The notes under the pieces are model-generated. The model was not told the DNA's origin and did no database searches. It saw only the letters and a program-made list of their open reading frames with translations. A DNA stretch of 64,000 bases. Source: Microcaldota archaeon. GTDB lineage: Archaea > Micrarchaeota > Micrarchaeia > Anstonellales > Bilamarchaeaceae. The translations under genes and the position numbers were made by a program. Shown here in pieces: positions 32,355-40,847 of this stretch. The DNA lies in contig JAHJCT010000017.1 in the NCBI GenBank assembly GCA_018812715.1, positions 1-64,000 on the forward strand, in the 5' to 3' direction. How positions within the stretch are numbered: position 1 is the stretch's first letter; each line of letters starts with the position of its first letter.

Positions 32355-33706
32355 TGTATAAAGGAGAAGAAATAGTACTTGACCTTATTTCAAAGAAGAA
32401 ACAGCTAACCCTTGCTGCCATTATAGAAACAACCAAATTCAATGAAGACACCCTTCGAAGAATCGTTGAATCTTTGAAAACAGCCGGTTACGTAAAAACT
32501 ACTGTTTCAGAAAAACATAAAGGAAAACCAACACAGGAACTTCTTAATTATTGTACTTCTGAATTTCCTGAGTTTTCTGTTTTCAAAAAAGCTGTTTCAG
32601 GCGCTTCAATCTCTGCCCTTTCTCCAGTGGAAAAATCTATTGGCATCAGATGGGCAAAAATCAAAGGGTTTGTTGATATAGAAAATGGAAAACTAGTCCC
32701 ACGAAAAAAACAAGAAGAAATCAACCCACTTTTAGATTCATTGCGCCTTGCATGCAATCAACTTAAGCAATCTGGCACTACAGAAAATCTTGTGATCATG
32801 GAAGAACTATTTGAACGCCGTCTTCTTCAAAAAATTACTGAGCGGACCGTATCTGTAAGTTATACTGGGAAAGAAGTGCCGCTAGAGGCCGGTTTTGATA
32901 TCAATGTTCCTGCAGCCAATGCTCCTCTTGGAAAAAATCATCCAATAACCAAAATAACCAAAAAAATCAAATCAATAATGTCAGAATTAGGTTTCCAAGA
33001 AATGGATGGCAGTATAATAGAAAGTTCTTTTTGGAACTTTGATGCACTTTTCCAACCTCAGGATCATCCGGCACGTGAGCTTGCTGATACATTTTATCTT
33101 GATGAGAATATGCCTCTCCCAGAAGATGCCCAACTTGTTAAACGGGTCAAAGCAGCCCATGAGCATGGGTGGAAATATAAATGGGATCCTAGAGAGGCAT
33201 CAAAGGCTGTTTTGCGTACCCACACTACTGCTCTTTCTGCACGTTACCTGGCTGCAATGAAAGATAAAAAACCACGTAAATACTTTGCCATTGGCAGAGT
33301 CTTTAGAAATGAAGCAACTGATTACAAACACCTGGCTGAATTCCATCAGGTGGAGGGGATCATTGCATGGGAAGATGCCAGCTTCACCGATTTGTTGGGG
33401 ATACTCAAGGAATTTTATCGTAAGCTAGGCTTTGAAAAGATAAGATTTAGACCAAGTTATTTCCCCTATACAGAACCAAGTCTCGAAGTTGAAGTTTATT
33501 TTGAAGAAAAAAAACAATGGCTTGAATTAGGCGGTGCAGGAATTTTCAGACCTGAGGTTAGCATACCACTTGCAGGTGTCTACCCTGTTCTTGCATGGGG
33601 CCTTAGTCTTGAACGGCCTTTAATGCTTTTACTTGAATTAGATGATATCCGTACATTCTATAAGAATGATTTAGATTTTCTTATTTCATCAAGGTTGGAT
33701 TTATGA
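32354..33706 (+). CDS. pheS: Phenylalanine-tRNA ligase alpha subunit
   Basis: It is the catalytic subunit that charges tRNA-Phe. The 450-residue protein begins with a winged-helix domain typical of archaeal/eukaryal PheS (GEEIVLDLISKKKQLTLAAI, then TLRRIVESLKTAGYVK). The class II synthetase core follows: motif 2 KYFAIGRVFRNEATDYKHLAEFHQVEG near residue 310 and motif 3 GAGIFRPEV with GLSLERPLMLL near the end. FRPSYFPYTEPSLEVEV is the Phe-pocket region. pheT is not adjacent, which is unusual for bacteria but common in archaea. It overlaps genes on both sides (1 bp and 4 bp). Confidence 0.95.
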   Translation: MYKGEEIVLDLISKKKQLTLAAIIETTKFNEDTLRRIVESLKTAGYVKTTVSEKHKGKPTQELLNYCTSEFPEFSVFKKAVSGASISALSPVEKSIGIRWAKIKGFVDIENGKLVPRKKQEEINPLLDSLRLACNQLKQSGTTENLVIMEELFERRLLQKITERTVSVSYTGKEVPLEAGFDINVPAANAPLGKNHPITKITKKIKSIMSELGFQEMDGSIIESSFWNFDALFQPQDHPARELADTFYLDENMPLPEDAQLVKRVKAAHEHGWKYKWDPREASKAVLRTHTTALSARYLAAMKDKKPRKYFAIGRVFRNEATDYKHLAEFHQVEGIIAWEDASFTDLLGILKEFYRKLGFEKIRFRPSYFPYTEPSLEVEVYFEEKKQWLELGGAGIFRPEVSIPLAGVYPVLAWGLSLERPLMLLLELDDIRTFYKNDLDFLISSRLDL

Positions 33707-35616
33707 AACTCCTTAACATTGTCATCGGATTGTTGATTATTCTCATGCTTTTGCTAGGGGGAGTTGTAGCATTTCTCTTACTATCTATTGAACCAGAAGA
33801 TATCCTCCCTGAAACATCTCCATCTGTTTTTTCTATCATAGAAATAGGGACGGCTGCAGATAACGCATATACAGTCTTCAATTATCGTGGAGAAGGAAAT
33901 ATTACATTAGTTGGCCTTCGTTCAGAGCCATATAAACGTGTTACAATACTCAATGATAGCCAGGCTATCCAAGCTACCAAATTCCAACAACTTGTTGATG
34001 ATATAAAAACACTTGAAAAGTATGGCTATGAGGTTGTTGTTACCAATACAACAACCATTGGTGATGAGCTTTATGTGATCCCAACTGGTGCTATTCCAGC
34101 CTCTACTCTCTTTAGTCTCCAGCAAAATACTTCCAATGGTACTGTTATCTACATTGGTGAAAGAGATCTTATTTTAAGTAGAGGAATAAAGCAACAAGCA
34201 TGGTACAATTCTCTTTCCCAAGGGCAAGCTGAGCGCATTGTTCAATATGATGGAACACTTGATGATTTTATTGATGATGGAAGCATTTCCCTAGCACAAG
34301 AAATACTTATGATGACCTGGACTAGAAACAGTAATTCTACCACTGCCTTATCTGGAAATGGTATAACCACCGCCGTACTTCCCATTGAAAATAATAATTA
34401 TCTTAGAATTATCTATGAAATTGATGATCTTTATGGCATCCATGATTCTGAGCCTCTTACTCTGACAGAAGATGTCGTAAACCCTGAACCTCAAGAAGTA
34501 TTTCCTTGGCAGAAAGCCACTCTTTTCTTTTCCCTTAACAAAACTAATGGCACTGCATTCTTATCCATAAAAAAAGATGGTAAAGAAATCAAACGCGATC
34601 TACTTAGGAGAGTTACTGATGAAAACGTCTTCCTAGAAAAACTTCAATATGAGGAGCCTGGTTCCTATATTATTTCTGTAGATGATAATTCTGGAACAGT
34701 TGCAACTGGCTATCTCCATGTCAAAGATCTTGATATAAGCATTGTAGAACGAAGCGGAACATCGTACCTATTTTCAGTAACTATAGATGGCGAACCAGTC
34801 CAAAACACAGACGTTTATATTAGTCTTGGTGATTCTGAACAAAAAAAGAAATACTTTGTTACAGATGGTTCACTTGTTATAAATGCAAAACTTGATCCCG
34901 GCATTAACACTTTCAATATTGATATCCTTGGCACTACCATTCCTCTGGAATATGAAAACAGACAAGAAAATCTTTTTGACTTTTATATCAAATATGGTAT
35001 CCCCGGTCTTCTTGTAATTGTAATAGTTTACTTCGGAGCACGAATAAGCAAAAGGCCCACATATCGACTTCGTTTTGGTGATGGTGTGGCCCTTATCAGG
35101 CAGGAAATACGTATTCCAACAGCCAGTGCTCTTGAAAGTTTCCGCAAGATTAGACGCGATATGAATTTAGGCAGCACACCAATAACCCCACAAGAATTTT
35201 CCATTTCACTGAAGCGTTATCTTACAAATGGCGCTGATATTACTGAGGGAAATGTAGATGAAATCCTCAAAAAACTTGTCAAAGTTGGTCATTTGGAAAA
35301 CTATAGAGATTATTATCAACTTTCTGGCGAAGGCAATGTAAAGAAAAATGCACTTTGCCGCATGATAAGAGAAAAACTTATCCAAAACGGAACAATGTTT
35401 GATGAAAGGGCAGGCAAGTTCGTAACAAAAGATTGTGAAATTGGTTTCTTTGGCCAACGTTTCACCAAAAAAGGCATCATAATAGTTGAAGACAAGGCAG
35501 AAGCAAGGCGCATTATCTCCCATCTCAATGATGATGAAACTGCAAAACTGGAAATTATGCAAGCCAATGATATGGTAGAATTTGTAGCTATAGATCGTTT
35601 AGAAGATGTCCTATGA
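33703..35616 (+). CDS. Bitopic membrane protein with large outer domain and wHTH-like inner domain
   Basis: The 637-residue protein has an N-terminal membrane helix (VIGLLIILMLLLGGVVAFLLL) and about 400 outer residues with many N-glycosylation-type sites (GNITL, NTTTI, NTSNGT, NKTNGT). An Ig-like beta region lies near 290-410 and a second helix near 430-450 (IPGLLVIVIVYFGARI). About 185 inner residues remain. The inner part holds a segment that looks winged-helix (TPQEFSISLKRYL, ILKKLVKVGHLENYRDYYQLS). It may pass an outside signal to the inside. No named family is recognised. It is translationally coupled to pheS (ATGA overlap) and to the next gene. Confidence 0.65.
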   Translation: MKLLNIVIGLLIILMLLLGGVVAFLLLSIEPEDILPETSPSVFSIIEIGTAADNAYTVFNYRGEGNITLVGLRSEPYKRVTILNDSQAIQATKFQQLVDDIKTLEKYGYEVVVTNTTTIGDELYVIPTGAIPASTLFSLQQNTSNGTVIYIGERDLILSRGIKQQAWYNSLSQGQAERIVQYDGTLDDFIDDGSISLAQEILMMTWTRNSNSTTALSGNGITTAVLPIENNNYLRIIYEIDDLYGIHDSEPLTLTEDVVNPEPQEVFPWQKATLFFSLNKTNGTAFLSIKKDGKEIKRDLLRRVTDENVFLEKLQYEEPGSYIISVDDNSGTVATGYLHVKDLDISIVERSGTSYLFSVTIDGEPVQNTDVYISLGDSEQKKKYFVTDGSLVINAKLDPGINTFNIDILGTTIPLEYENRQENLFDFYIKYGIPGLLVIVIVYFGARISKRPTYRLRFGDGVALIRQEIRIPTASALESFRKIRRDMNLGSTPITPQEFSISLKRYLTNGADITEGNVDEILKKLVKVGHLENYRDYYQLSGEGNVKKNALCRMIREKLIQNGTMFDERAGKFVTKDCEIGFFGQRFTKKGIIIVEDKAEARRIISHLNDDETAKLEIMQANDMVEFVAIDRLEDVL

Positions 35617-36863
35617 GGCCCATTCTTCTATTATTTATTGTTTCTATTGCATGTGCTTCCCCACCAATACATGAAGTGATGGATCATAATGATGCTAGGG
35701 CATCTGCACTTAATGATTATTACAACAATTCAATTGCAGAAAACAATACAATTATGCTTTCTTTTGGTGATTATGACCAGGAACTTTCTCTTTCTGCAAG
35801 TGTTGATGTCGCAGGACTTAATCTTTTATTAGATAACATGACCCACCCTACTGCAGATCTTGCTTTATTGATTGCTAGAGGCTATGATCAGGAACATCTC
35901 ACTTCACGTCCAAGTGAAGGCTACCCTGATTTTACATGTGATGCTGACTGGTTTTATGGTGGAATGCAGTATGCATGGCGCTGTGATTTTGATGAAGATG
36001 ACTGCACAGAATTCGAAAATAGTACTTCAGTTTCCTATGATCTGGAGTTTACATTCACTTTCAAAGATACATCCGTTGTTGTTCCATCATCTTCTACCAG
36101 AATTCTGATTCCAGAAGACATTCTTGAAGCAATGGAAGATTCCTCTGGTCAGGATAATCTTACAATAACTGTAGCCGGGGATGTCATCTTCAACTATGAA
36201 ATAAACGATCGCGGTTTTGATGGCTTTGATTGTGTCAGCTCTTATTACAATGTTTCAGGATCAGTTCCTATTTTTCTTAATCGTTCATTTGTTGTAGCTG
36301 GCACCCATAAACTTTTCTTTCTTCTCTCTCCTATCCTGAGAGAACAATGGTTTAGAAATAATAAATTCAATACTATTATATTATCCCAAAGTCCACTTTA
36401 CCATGCAGCAATTTACTTGGATGGCAATTCCACTAAAAATATCACTATACGGGAATTCTACAATGCCACCAATCAGTATGAACTTCAATTAATCCTTTCC
36501 AATAAAACCAATGAAACTTTTGAATATACAAATCTAACTAATCCAATTTCCCTTCAATACCAAAATCACTCTTTCTTTTTTATCTATGGGTTCAATTATA
36601 GCTATTCTGCACTTGGGAAGCACAATCTTTCTATCTTAGTCAATGACAGCTTCCTTGGATTTGCACAATATAGTGATGTAATTACGAGCAAAATGCTTTC
36701 CTACAATGGAACTTACACTGAAGAAGGGACACTGGCAAATGAAACTATAACACGCAAAAGCAGCTCATTCGCAAGGCAGACCATTACTCCTATTGAAATT
36801 GGCCTTGGTTTTGTAGCACTCATTCTCTTTCTTTCATTTTTGAATTTCTGGGTAAAAAATTAG
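35613..36863 (+). CDS. Secreted single-pass surface protein, N-glycosylation-rich
   Basis: The 416-residue protein has a signal peptide (MRPILLLFIVSIACA), a long outer region and a C-terminal membrane helix (IEIGLGFVALILFLSFLNF). The outer region has at least ten Asn-Xaa-Ser/Thr sites, several clustered near residues 270-330 (NSTKNIT, NATNQ, NKTNETF). Cysteines in TCDADWFYGG and RCDFDEDDCTEF could form disulfides. It overlaps the upstream gene by ATGA and ends convergently with the TRAM gene (4-bp overlap). Function is unknown, but with 31542 and 33703 it forms a set of surface proteins flanking pheS. Confidence 0.68.
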   Translation: MRPILLLFIVSIACASPPIHEVMDHNDARASALNDYYNNSIAENNTIMLSFGDYDQELSLSASVDVAGLNLLLDNMTHPTADLALLIARGYDQEHLTSRPSEGYPDFTCDADWFYGGMQYAWRCDFDEDDCTEFENSTSVSYDLEFTFTFKDTSVVVPSSSTRILIPEDILEAMEDSSGQDNLTITVAGDVIFNYEINDRGFDGFDCVSSYYNVSGSVPIFLNRSFVVAGTHKLFFLLSPILREQWFRNNKFNTIILSQSPLYHAAIYLDGNSTKNITIREFYNATNQYELQLILSNKTNETFEYTNLTNPISLQYQNHSFFFIYGFNYSYSALGKHNLSILVNDSFLGFAQYSDVITSKMLSYNGTYTEEGTLANETITRKSSSFARQTITPIEIGLGFVALILFLSFLNFWVKN

Positions 36864-37066
36864 ATTTTCTTGGCAATTGCATAAGTGCGCTTTACATCTA
36901 TTATTTTTATTCTGCATCTCTCCCCCGTTTCAGCACCTTTGACAAAAATTATAAAATTCTCAACCCTTGCAATTCCCTCTCCTTTTTCATTTTCACTTTC
37001 TATTGTTACTTCTAGTATATCTTTGGCTTCTACAGGCTTTGGTGCTCCGAATTTATCCTTATCCAT
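36860..37066 (-). CDS. Small TRAM-domain RNA-binding protein
   Basis: The 68-residue protein is essentially one TRAM domain, a beta-barrel that binds RNA. It shows VEAKDILEVTIESENEKGEGIARV, then NFIIFVKGAETGERCRIKI and the basic end VKRTYAIAKKI. Archaeal stand-alone TRAM proteins act like cold-shock RNA chaperones. I start it at the ATG at 37066 because GGTGAT lies 3 nt upstream; a longer frame opens at a TTG at 37123 and might be a remnant of something else. The insertion element begins nearby upstream. Confidence 0.85.
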   Translation of the reverse strand: MDKDKFGAPKPVEAKDILEVTIESENEKGEGIARVENFIIFVKGAETGERCRIKIIDVKRTYAIAKKI

Positions 37067-37153
37067 ATCATCACCATATTTATCGCAAAGAACCAACCTC
37101 TTCAGAGATTGGAGAAATTGCAATTATGATCTATCTATTATTAAGCTTTTAAA

Positions 37154-37167
37154 ATTTCCTAGGAAAT
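37154..37167. repeat. Perfect 14-bp palindrome near the left end of the TnpB element
   Basis: ATTTCCTAGGAAAT is a perfect palindrome, 49 bp before the TnpB start. Hairpins near the left end are typical of IS200/IS605-type elements, but the exact end of the element was not located. Confidence 0.4.
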
Positions 37168-37215
37168 GAACTATGCTGGTTCTTGTTTATAAACGCCTTT
37201 TGTAGTGGGTTATCT

Positions 37216-38337
37216 ATGTTAGTTCAGGCCACCATACGTTTGAACGTTCCTCCTTCCAGAGAGCTTATAGATACAATGGTCGAATTCAGCAAAGCTACCC
37301 AATTTGCTTACAATTATGCCGTTAAAAACAAGATAAGGTCATGGAAGATATTACATCAGAAAACCTACAGGAAGATAAGGGCATTCTCCAAGCTTCCTTC
37401 CCAACTCAGCTGCAAAGCAATCAAATATGCCCTTGAAACCAAAAAAGGTTGCAGAAACAGAAAGGTCAACTTCTCAAAAGAGTTGTCCATCAGATATGAT
37501 CATCGTTCTTATTCTTTTGATTTTTCAGGTATATGTTCTCTTTCTACTATTTATGGCAGAATCAGACAGACTCTTTATGTCCCAGAGTACTATCTTCGAA
37601 CTTACAGGAATTGGGAAATAAGAAGTGCCACTTTGTCCAAATCAGGAAAGCATCTCTCCCTTAACATCACAGTAACAAGAAATGTTGATGTTGCCGCCCA
37701 TACATCTAATAACAAAGTAATCGGCATTGATCTTGGTATAAATAATCTTGCTACAACCTCTGAAAAACAATTTTTCAAAGGTGTGAAAGATAAACTTGCT
37801 AACTTTCAAAGATTGAAAAGTAGGCTCCAATCAAAAGGCACAGCATCTGCCAGAAGGCATCTAAAAAAACTCTCTGGCAGACAGACCCGGTTTATGCGGA
37901 GTATCAATCATGAAATCAGCAAGCTTATTGTCAGCAGGGCAAATGCAGGAGATATTATTGTTCTGGAAGACCTGTATGGAATAAGAGACAAAAGCAAAGG
38001 AAGAGCATTGAATAGACTTATTTCTAACTGGGCATTTTATCAATTGAAGAACTTCATAGAATACAAAACACTTAGAAAAGGAGCAATCTTCATCAGCATT
38101 CCTTCCCATCACAGTTCAAAAACCTGCAGCAGATGCAATGAAACCTACACAAAAAGACCCAAGAATGCAGGTTTCTTCAAATGCCTGAATTGCGGGTACT
38201 CCTGTAATGCTGATCTTAATGCTTCTCTCAATCTGAGAGGACGGACAAACGTATTACGTAATGTCCTGGGGCTGCTTGTCAATCAGCCTATTGTTGCGGA
38301 GGATTATATTTCTCTAGCAGCAAGCCCATGTTTTTAG
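37216..38337 (+). CDS. tnpB: TnpB-type RNA-guided nuclease of an IS200/IS605-like element
   Basis: TnpB is the transposon-encoded ancestor of Cas12, an RNA-guided DNA nuclease that helps retain the element. The start at 37216 gives MLVQATIRLNVPPSRE; the frame from 37183 adds residues unlike the family. RuvC motifs are GIDLGINNLATTS (Asp) near residue 178, IIVLEDLYGI (Glu) near 255 and NADLNASLNL (Asp) near 330. A zinc finger precedes the last (CSRCNETYTK and CLNCGYSC). All catalytic residues are present, and 373 residues is normal. No tnpA is next to it, so mobility would need TnpA in trans. The stop codon sits inside the right-end hairpin. Confidence 0.92.
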   Translation: MLVQATIRLNVPPSRELIDTMVEFSKATQFAYNYAVKNKIRSWKILHQKTYRKIRAFSKLPSQLSCKAIKYALETKKGCRNRKVNFSKELSIRYDHRSYSFDFSGICSLSTIYGRIRQTLYVPEYYLRTYRNWEIRSATLSKSGKHLSLNITVTRNVDVAAHTSNNKVIGIDLGINNLATTSEKQFFKGVKDKLANFQRLKSRLQSKGTASARRHLKKLSGRQTRFMRSINHEISKLIVSRANAGDIIVLEDLYGIRDKSKGRALNRLISNWAFYQLKNFIEYKTLRKGAIFISIPSHHSSKTCSRCNETYTKRPKNAGFFKCLNCGYSCNADLNASLNLRGRTNVLRNVLGLLVNQPIVAEDYISLAASPCF

Positions 38338-38350
38338 ACGTGGGTGTTTG
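38230..38350 (+). ncRNA. Predicted omega/re-RNA region at the tnpB 3' end
   Basis: In characterised TnpB systems the guide RNA scaffold covers the tnpB 3' end through the transposon right end, and the guide follows directly after. Here that would be roughly the last 100 bp of tnpB plus the hairpin at 38325-38344, with the guide beginning near 38350. Boundaries are inferred from family knowledge; no RNA evidence exists in the sequence. Confidence 0.4.
38325..38344 (+). mobile_element. Right-end hairpin of the TnpB element
   Basis: CCCATGT pairs with ACGTGGG around a TTTTAG loop (7 bp, one G-T pair). The loop contains the tnpB stop codon. This CCCA...TGGG subterminal hairpin next to the tnpB end is a hallmark of IS200/IS605 right ends. 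Confidence 0.65.
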
Positions 38351-38447
38351 ACTCTTCCAAAGGCCCTCTTGCCAGAATTACCCCTAAAATTTCTGGTGTC
38401 ATCGGGGGCTTGAATAGCAGGTCTTCGTTCATAGTATTATCTTTCAT
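38334..38447 (-). pseudogene. 37-codon ORF, probable 5' remnant of a gene cut by the TnpB element
   Basis: On the minus strand an ATG at 38447 opens a 37-codon frame: MKDNTMNEDLLFKPPMTPE and so on to GVILARGPLEESNTHV. Its last codons and stop lie inside the TnpB element's right-end hairpin, so the natural continuation seems lost. The MTPEILGVILAR stretch faintly recalls the N-terminal region of FAD-dependent thymidylate synthase-like proteins (TPEVLGALxAR), but this is weak. It is divergent from the HAD gene with 35 bp between starts. A short genuine protein is the alternative. Confidence 0.4.
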
Positions 38448-38482
38448 CTTATCATTAAAAAGCTAGCGGCCATCTATTTACC

Positions 38483-39049
38483 ATGCAAAAAAGGCTAGTA
38501 ATCTTCGATTTTGACAGCACCCTTGGCAAGCTTGATATCCCATGGGATGAGGTGAAAAAAGAAGCCCTTGCCCTTGCAGAGGTTTATGATATTCATATTG
38601 ATAAAAATCTCCATATGATGGACATAAGCAACATTCTTTCCGAATATCCCGACACACGCGATGCCATCCATATGATGTTCATAAGATATGAGAGTAGGTG
38701 TGTGGAAAGCAAGGCATTTGAACTTTATCCAGAGATGCTGAAATTAGTAAAAGAGCTCAAAGCAAAAGGGTATTCACTTGCAATCGCCAGTGCTAATTGC
38801 ACCCTCACTATCAAAAATGCTCTTTCTGATGCAGCAACACTATTTGACGTAATTTACGGAAGAGATTCAGTTGAAAAGAACAAACCAAATCCGGAACAAC
38901 TTCTCAAAATACTCACCCAGCTCAATATCTCCAAAGAAGAAGCCATTTTTATAGGAGATTCTGTATATGATGAATCAGCTGCCCTAGCTGCAGGTGTGGA
39001 TTTCTTCAATGTAAAAGAAATTCAAAAGCTGAGAGAAATGTTCCTCTAG
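38483..39049 (+). CDS. HAD-superfamily phosphatase
   Basis: The 188-residue hydrolase has the four HAD motifs: I is LVIFDFDSTLGKLD (nucleophile Asp and acid Asp), II is SLAIASANCT, III is the Lys in KNKPNPEQL, and IV is AIFIGDSVYDESAAL. The small helical cap between residues 20 and 85 is that of subfamily IA, like phosphoglycolate phosphatase or beta-phosphoglucomutase. The substrate is not predictable. It ends in a 4-bp convergent overlap with dtdA. Confidence 0.9.
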   Translation: MQKRLVIFDFDSTLGKLDIPWDEVKKEALALAEVYDIHIDKNLHMMDISNILSEYPDTRDAIHMMFIRYESRCVESKAFELYPEMLKLVKELKAKGYSLAIASANCTLTIKNALSDAATLFDVIYGRDSVEKNKPNPEQLLKILTQLNISKEEAIFIGDSVYDESAALAAGVDFFNVKEIQKLREMFL

Positions 39050-39816
39050 ATTAATTCACATTCTATTCCATATTTTTCAGCAAAAGCTATGATCCTCTTT
39101 TTTTGTGATGCATTTGTTTCTTTTTTTGATATTATTATCTTAGATACTTTATCAACATTCTTTTCTATGGCTTGTTTGAACAGTTCCTCATCCAAATCAT
39201 CTAACACATACTTCGGGGCAATATGACCTATTGCATATTCAGTTTCTAGAACCAATTTCGTGAATTCTCTTGAATAATGACCTCCGCCAATACCAAACAC
39301 AGTTTTGTATGCTTCATCTTTTTTCAAAAACTCTGAAACAGCCTCAGCAACAGCTTCAGCAGCCTTTTCATCTGCCCATTCCTCTTCAGTGCTTCCAATT
39401 TCAACAAACATAATTGGGATATTGCATGTTGGTCCGTGGTGATCTGCTTCTATGAACAACGGCCATCCAAGTTCATTTGCTTTCTTCAATTCTTTCATCA
39501 GTATCTTCAGTTTGCTTCCAAATGCAATATTGAGTGCTCTTTTCTCTCCACCCATTTTTGCATCTCCCCAATTTCCAGGGAAATGGGCAGTAATCATTTT
39601 TCCTCCAGTTTTGCTTTTATGTGAACTTAATACAAGGATCAAATCAGTATCAAAATCAGTTGGCACATCAAGAACAGTTTCTGCATTTGTTTCAATCAAC
39701 CTCACATTATCTCGTTCCCATTCATTTTCTCCTTTTTTTTCAAATCCATGGTTCTCAATAAGTTTTTTTGCAATATTTCTGCTTGCCACATTCTTTGACG
39801 TAAATAAAAGAATCAT
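39046..39816 (-). CDS. dtdA: D-aminoacyl-tRNA deacylase, archaeal type
   Basis: It removes D-amino acids wrongly attached to tRNA. The 256-residue protein belongs to the archaeal/plant DTD2 family. IEADHHGPTCNIPIMFVEIGS carries the paired His and Thr, GIGGGHYSREFTKLV the Gly-rich His loop, and YAIGHIAPKYVL another conserved His. The start MILLFTSKNVASRNI is typical. It follows the polyprenol kinase-like gene with no spacer (stop at 39817, start at 39816), so the genes from about 40832 to 39046 are probably one transcript. Confidence 0.93.
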   Translation of the reverse strand: MILLFTSKNVASRNIAKKLIENHGFEKKGENEWERDNVRLIETNAETVLDVPTDFDTDLILVLSSHKSKTGGKMITAHFPGNWGDAKMGGEKRALNIAFGSKLKILMKELKKANELGWPLFIEADHHGPTCNIPIMFVEIGSTEEEWADEKAAEAVAEAVSEFLKKDEAYKTVFGIGGGHYSREFTKLVLETEYAIGHIAPKYVLDDLDEELFKQAIEKNVDKVSKIIISKKETNASQKKRIIAFAEKYGIECELI

Positions 39817-40371
39817 TTATACCACCAGTAAAAATGCAGTTCCTGCTATTGGTATAGTAAGATTATCATCAATTTTGAGATCTATACTCTCAACAATTGC
39901 CCCTATAATTGCCAGTGGAACGATTAGACTCCCTACGAAATAATAGGCCGGAAGTGTTGCTACAAAAAATGCAACCGTTCCTTCCAATGTTTTCTTCTTA
40001 TTATATGGTAATTTTGTTTTCCCTATTCTTCCAATCAGTGTTGAAAAACCATCTCCAACTGCCAACATAAATATTATCGCAGCTATCTCAGCATTATTGG
40101 TCAGAAATGTCAATGGTATGAGCACACCTGCAGCATAACATGCAGATCCCCATCCCGGAAACCATATATTCTTTCTTTCAAAATGCTTCTCAAACCATTG
40201 CACAAATGCTATTTTTTTCTTCAATAATCTCATGTTTATAACTATTGTTCCGGCGATTATAGTGAAGAACACTGCGGCTATCATGAAGCCTTTGCTGTAA
40301 TAAAGCAGAATTGCTATGGTGACAATACCAAGAATTATGTGGAATATCTGTCTTTGTGTTTCCTCATTCAT
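39817..40371 (-). CDS. Dolichol/phytol kinase-like CTP-dependent lipid kinase
   Basis: This 184-residue protein has about six membrane helices. The signature GDGFSTLIGRIGKTKLPYNKKKTLEGT matches the SEC59/dolichol kinase, phytol kinase and cytidylyltransferase superfamily (GD followed by GR, KKxxEG). It would phosphorylate a polyprenol with CTP, making or recycling the lipid carrier for glycans. I start it at the ATG at 40371, which overlaps the PAP2 stop (ATGA); an ATG 15 bp upstream is possible. Next to a PAP2 phosphatase, the pair suggests polyprenyl phosphate turnover for the glycan genes further right. Confidence 0.82.
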   Translation of the reverse strand: MNEETQRQIFHIILGIVTIAILLYYSKGFMIAAVFFTIIAGTIVINMRLLKKKIAFVQWFEKHFERKNIWFPGWGSACYAAGVLIPLTFLTNNAEIAAIIFMLAVGDGFSTLIGRIGKTKLPYNKKKTLEGTVAFFVATLPAYYFVGSLIVPLAIIGAIVESIDLKIDDNLTIPIAGTAFLLVV

Positions 40372-40832
40372 TTTATCCTTCCCCATACCACATCAGTTAT
40401 GTAATATGAAATCATTGCCACTGGCAGTGCGCCTGCAACATCGTAAAACGTATGCACTCCAAGATTTAGGCGTGTAAATGCCACAAAGAGTGCAAATAAA
40501 AGATAAGCAGGGTAACTTTTCTTATTCAAAAATGCTGTCATAAGCGTAAATGCTATTGCCGCATGAGTGCTTGGAAATGAATATCCATCCGGACACCATT
40601 CGCCCTCAACACATGGCCGCTCTTTTGCCATTACATACTTTATTCCAGTTACTAACAGGAACGTCAATATCAGTGAAAACAAGACCTTTACTCTTTTTTC
40701 ATTTCTTCTCTCACCAATCAATAAAAGTGCTATTATAACTGCTAAGTATACCGCCGGGTTTTGGAGTATCATCCCGATTTCATTGATTCCCGGACAATCT
40801 ACTGACATTGCTATTGATGTGATCGTGTCCAT
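40368..40832 (-). CDS. PAP2-family membrane phosphatase
   Basis: The 154-residue protein has five to six membrane helices and all three PAP2 motifs: KYVMAKERPC (KxxxxxxRP), SFPSTHAAIAF (PSTH where PSGH is usual, His kept) and TRLNLGVHTFYDV (RxxxxxHxxxD). Family members dephosphorylate polyprenyl pyrophosphates or phospholipids on the outer face of the membrane. Coupled by ATGA to the dolichol kinase-like gene, it probably acts in lipid-carrier recycling. Confidence 0.9.
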   Translation of the reverse strand: MDTITSIAMSVDCPGINEIGMILQNPAVYLAVIIALLLIGERRNEKRVKVLFSLILTFLLVTGIKYVMAKERPCVEGEWCPDGYSFPSTHAAIAFTLMTAFLNKKSYPAYLLFALFVAFTRLNLGVHTFYDVAGALPVAMISYYITDVVWGRIK

Positions 40833-40847
40833 CTGAATCTCTTAAGT

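Noticed and set aside
37036-37123. Longer TRAM protein starting at the TTG at 37123
   Set aside because: GGTGAT three bases before the ATG at 37066 and the match to the bare TRAM domain favour the short form. The upstream codons may be remnant sequence.
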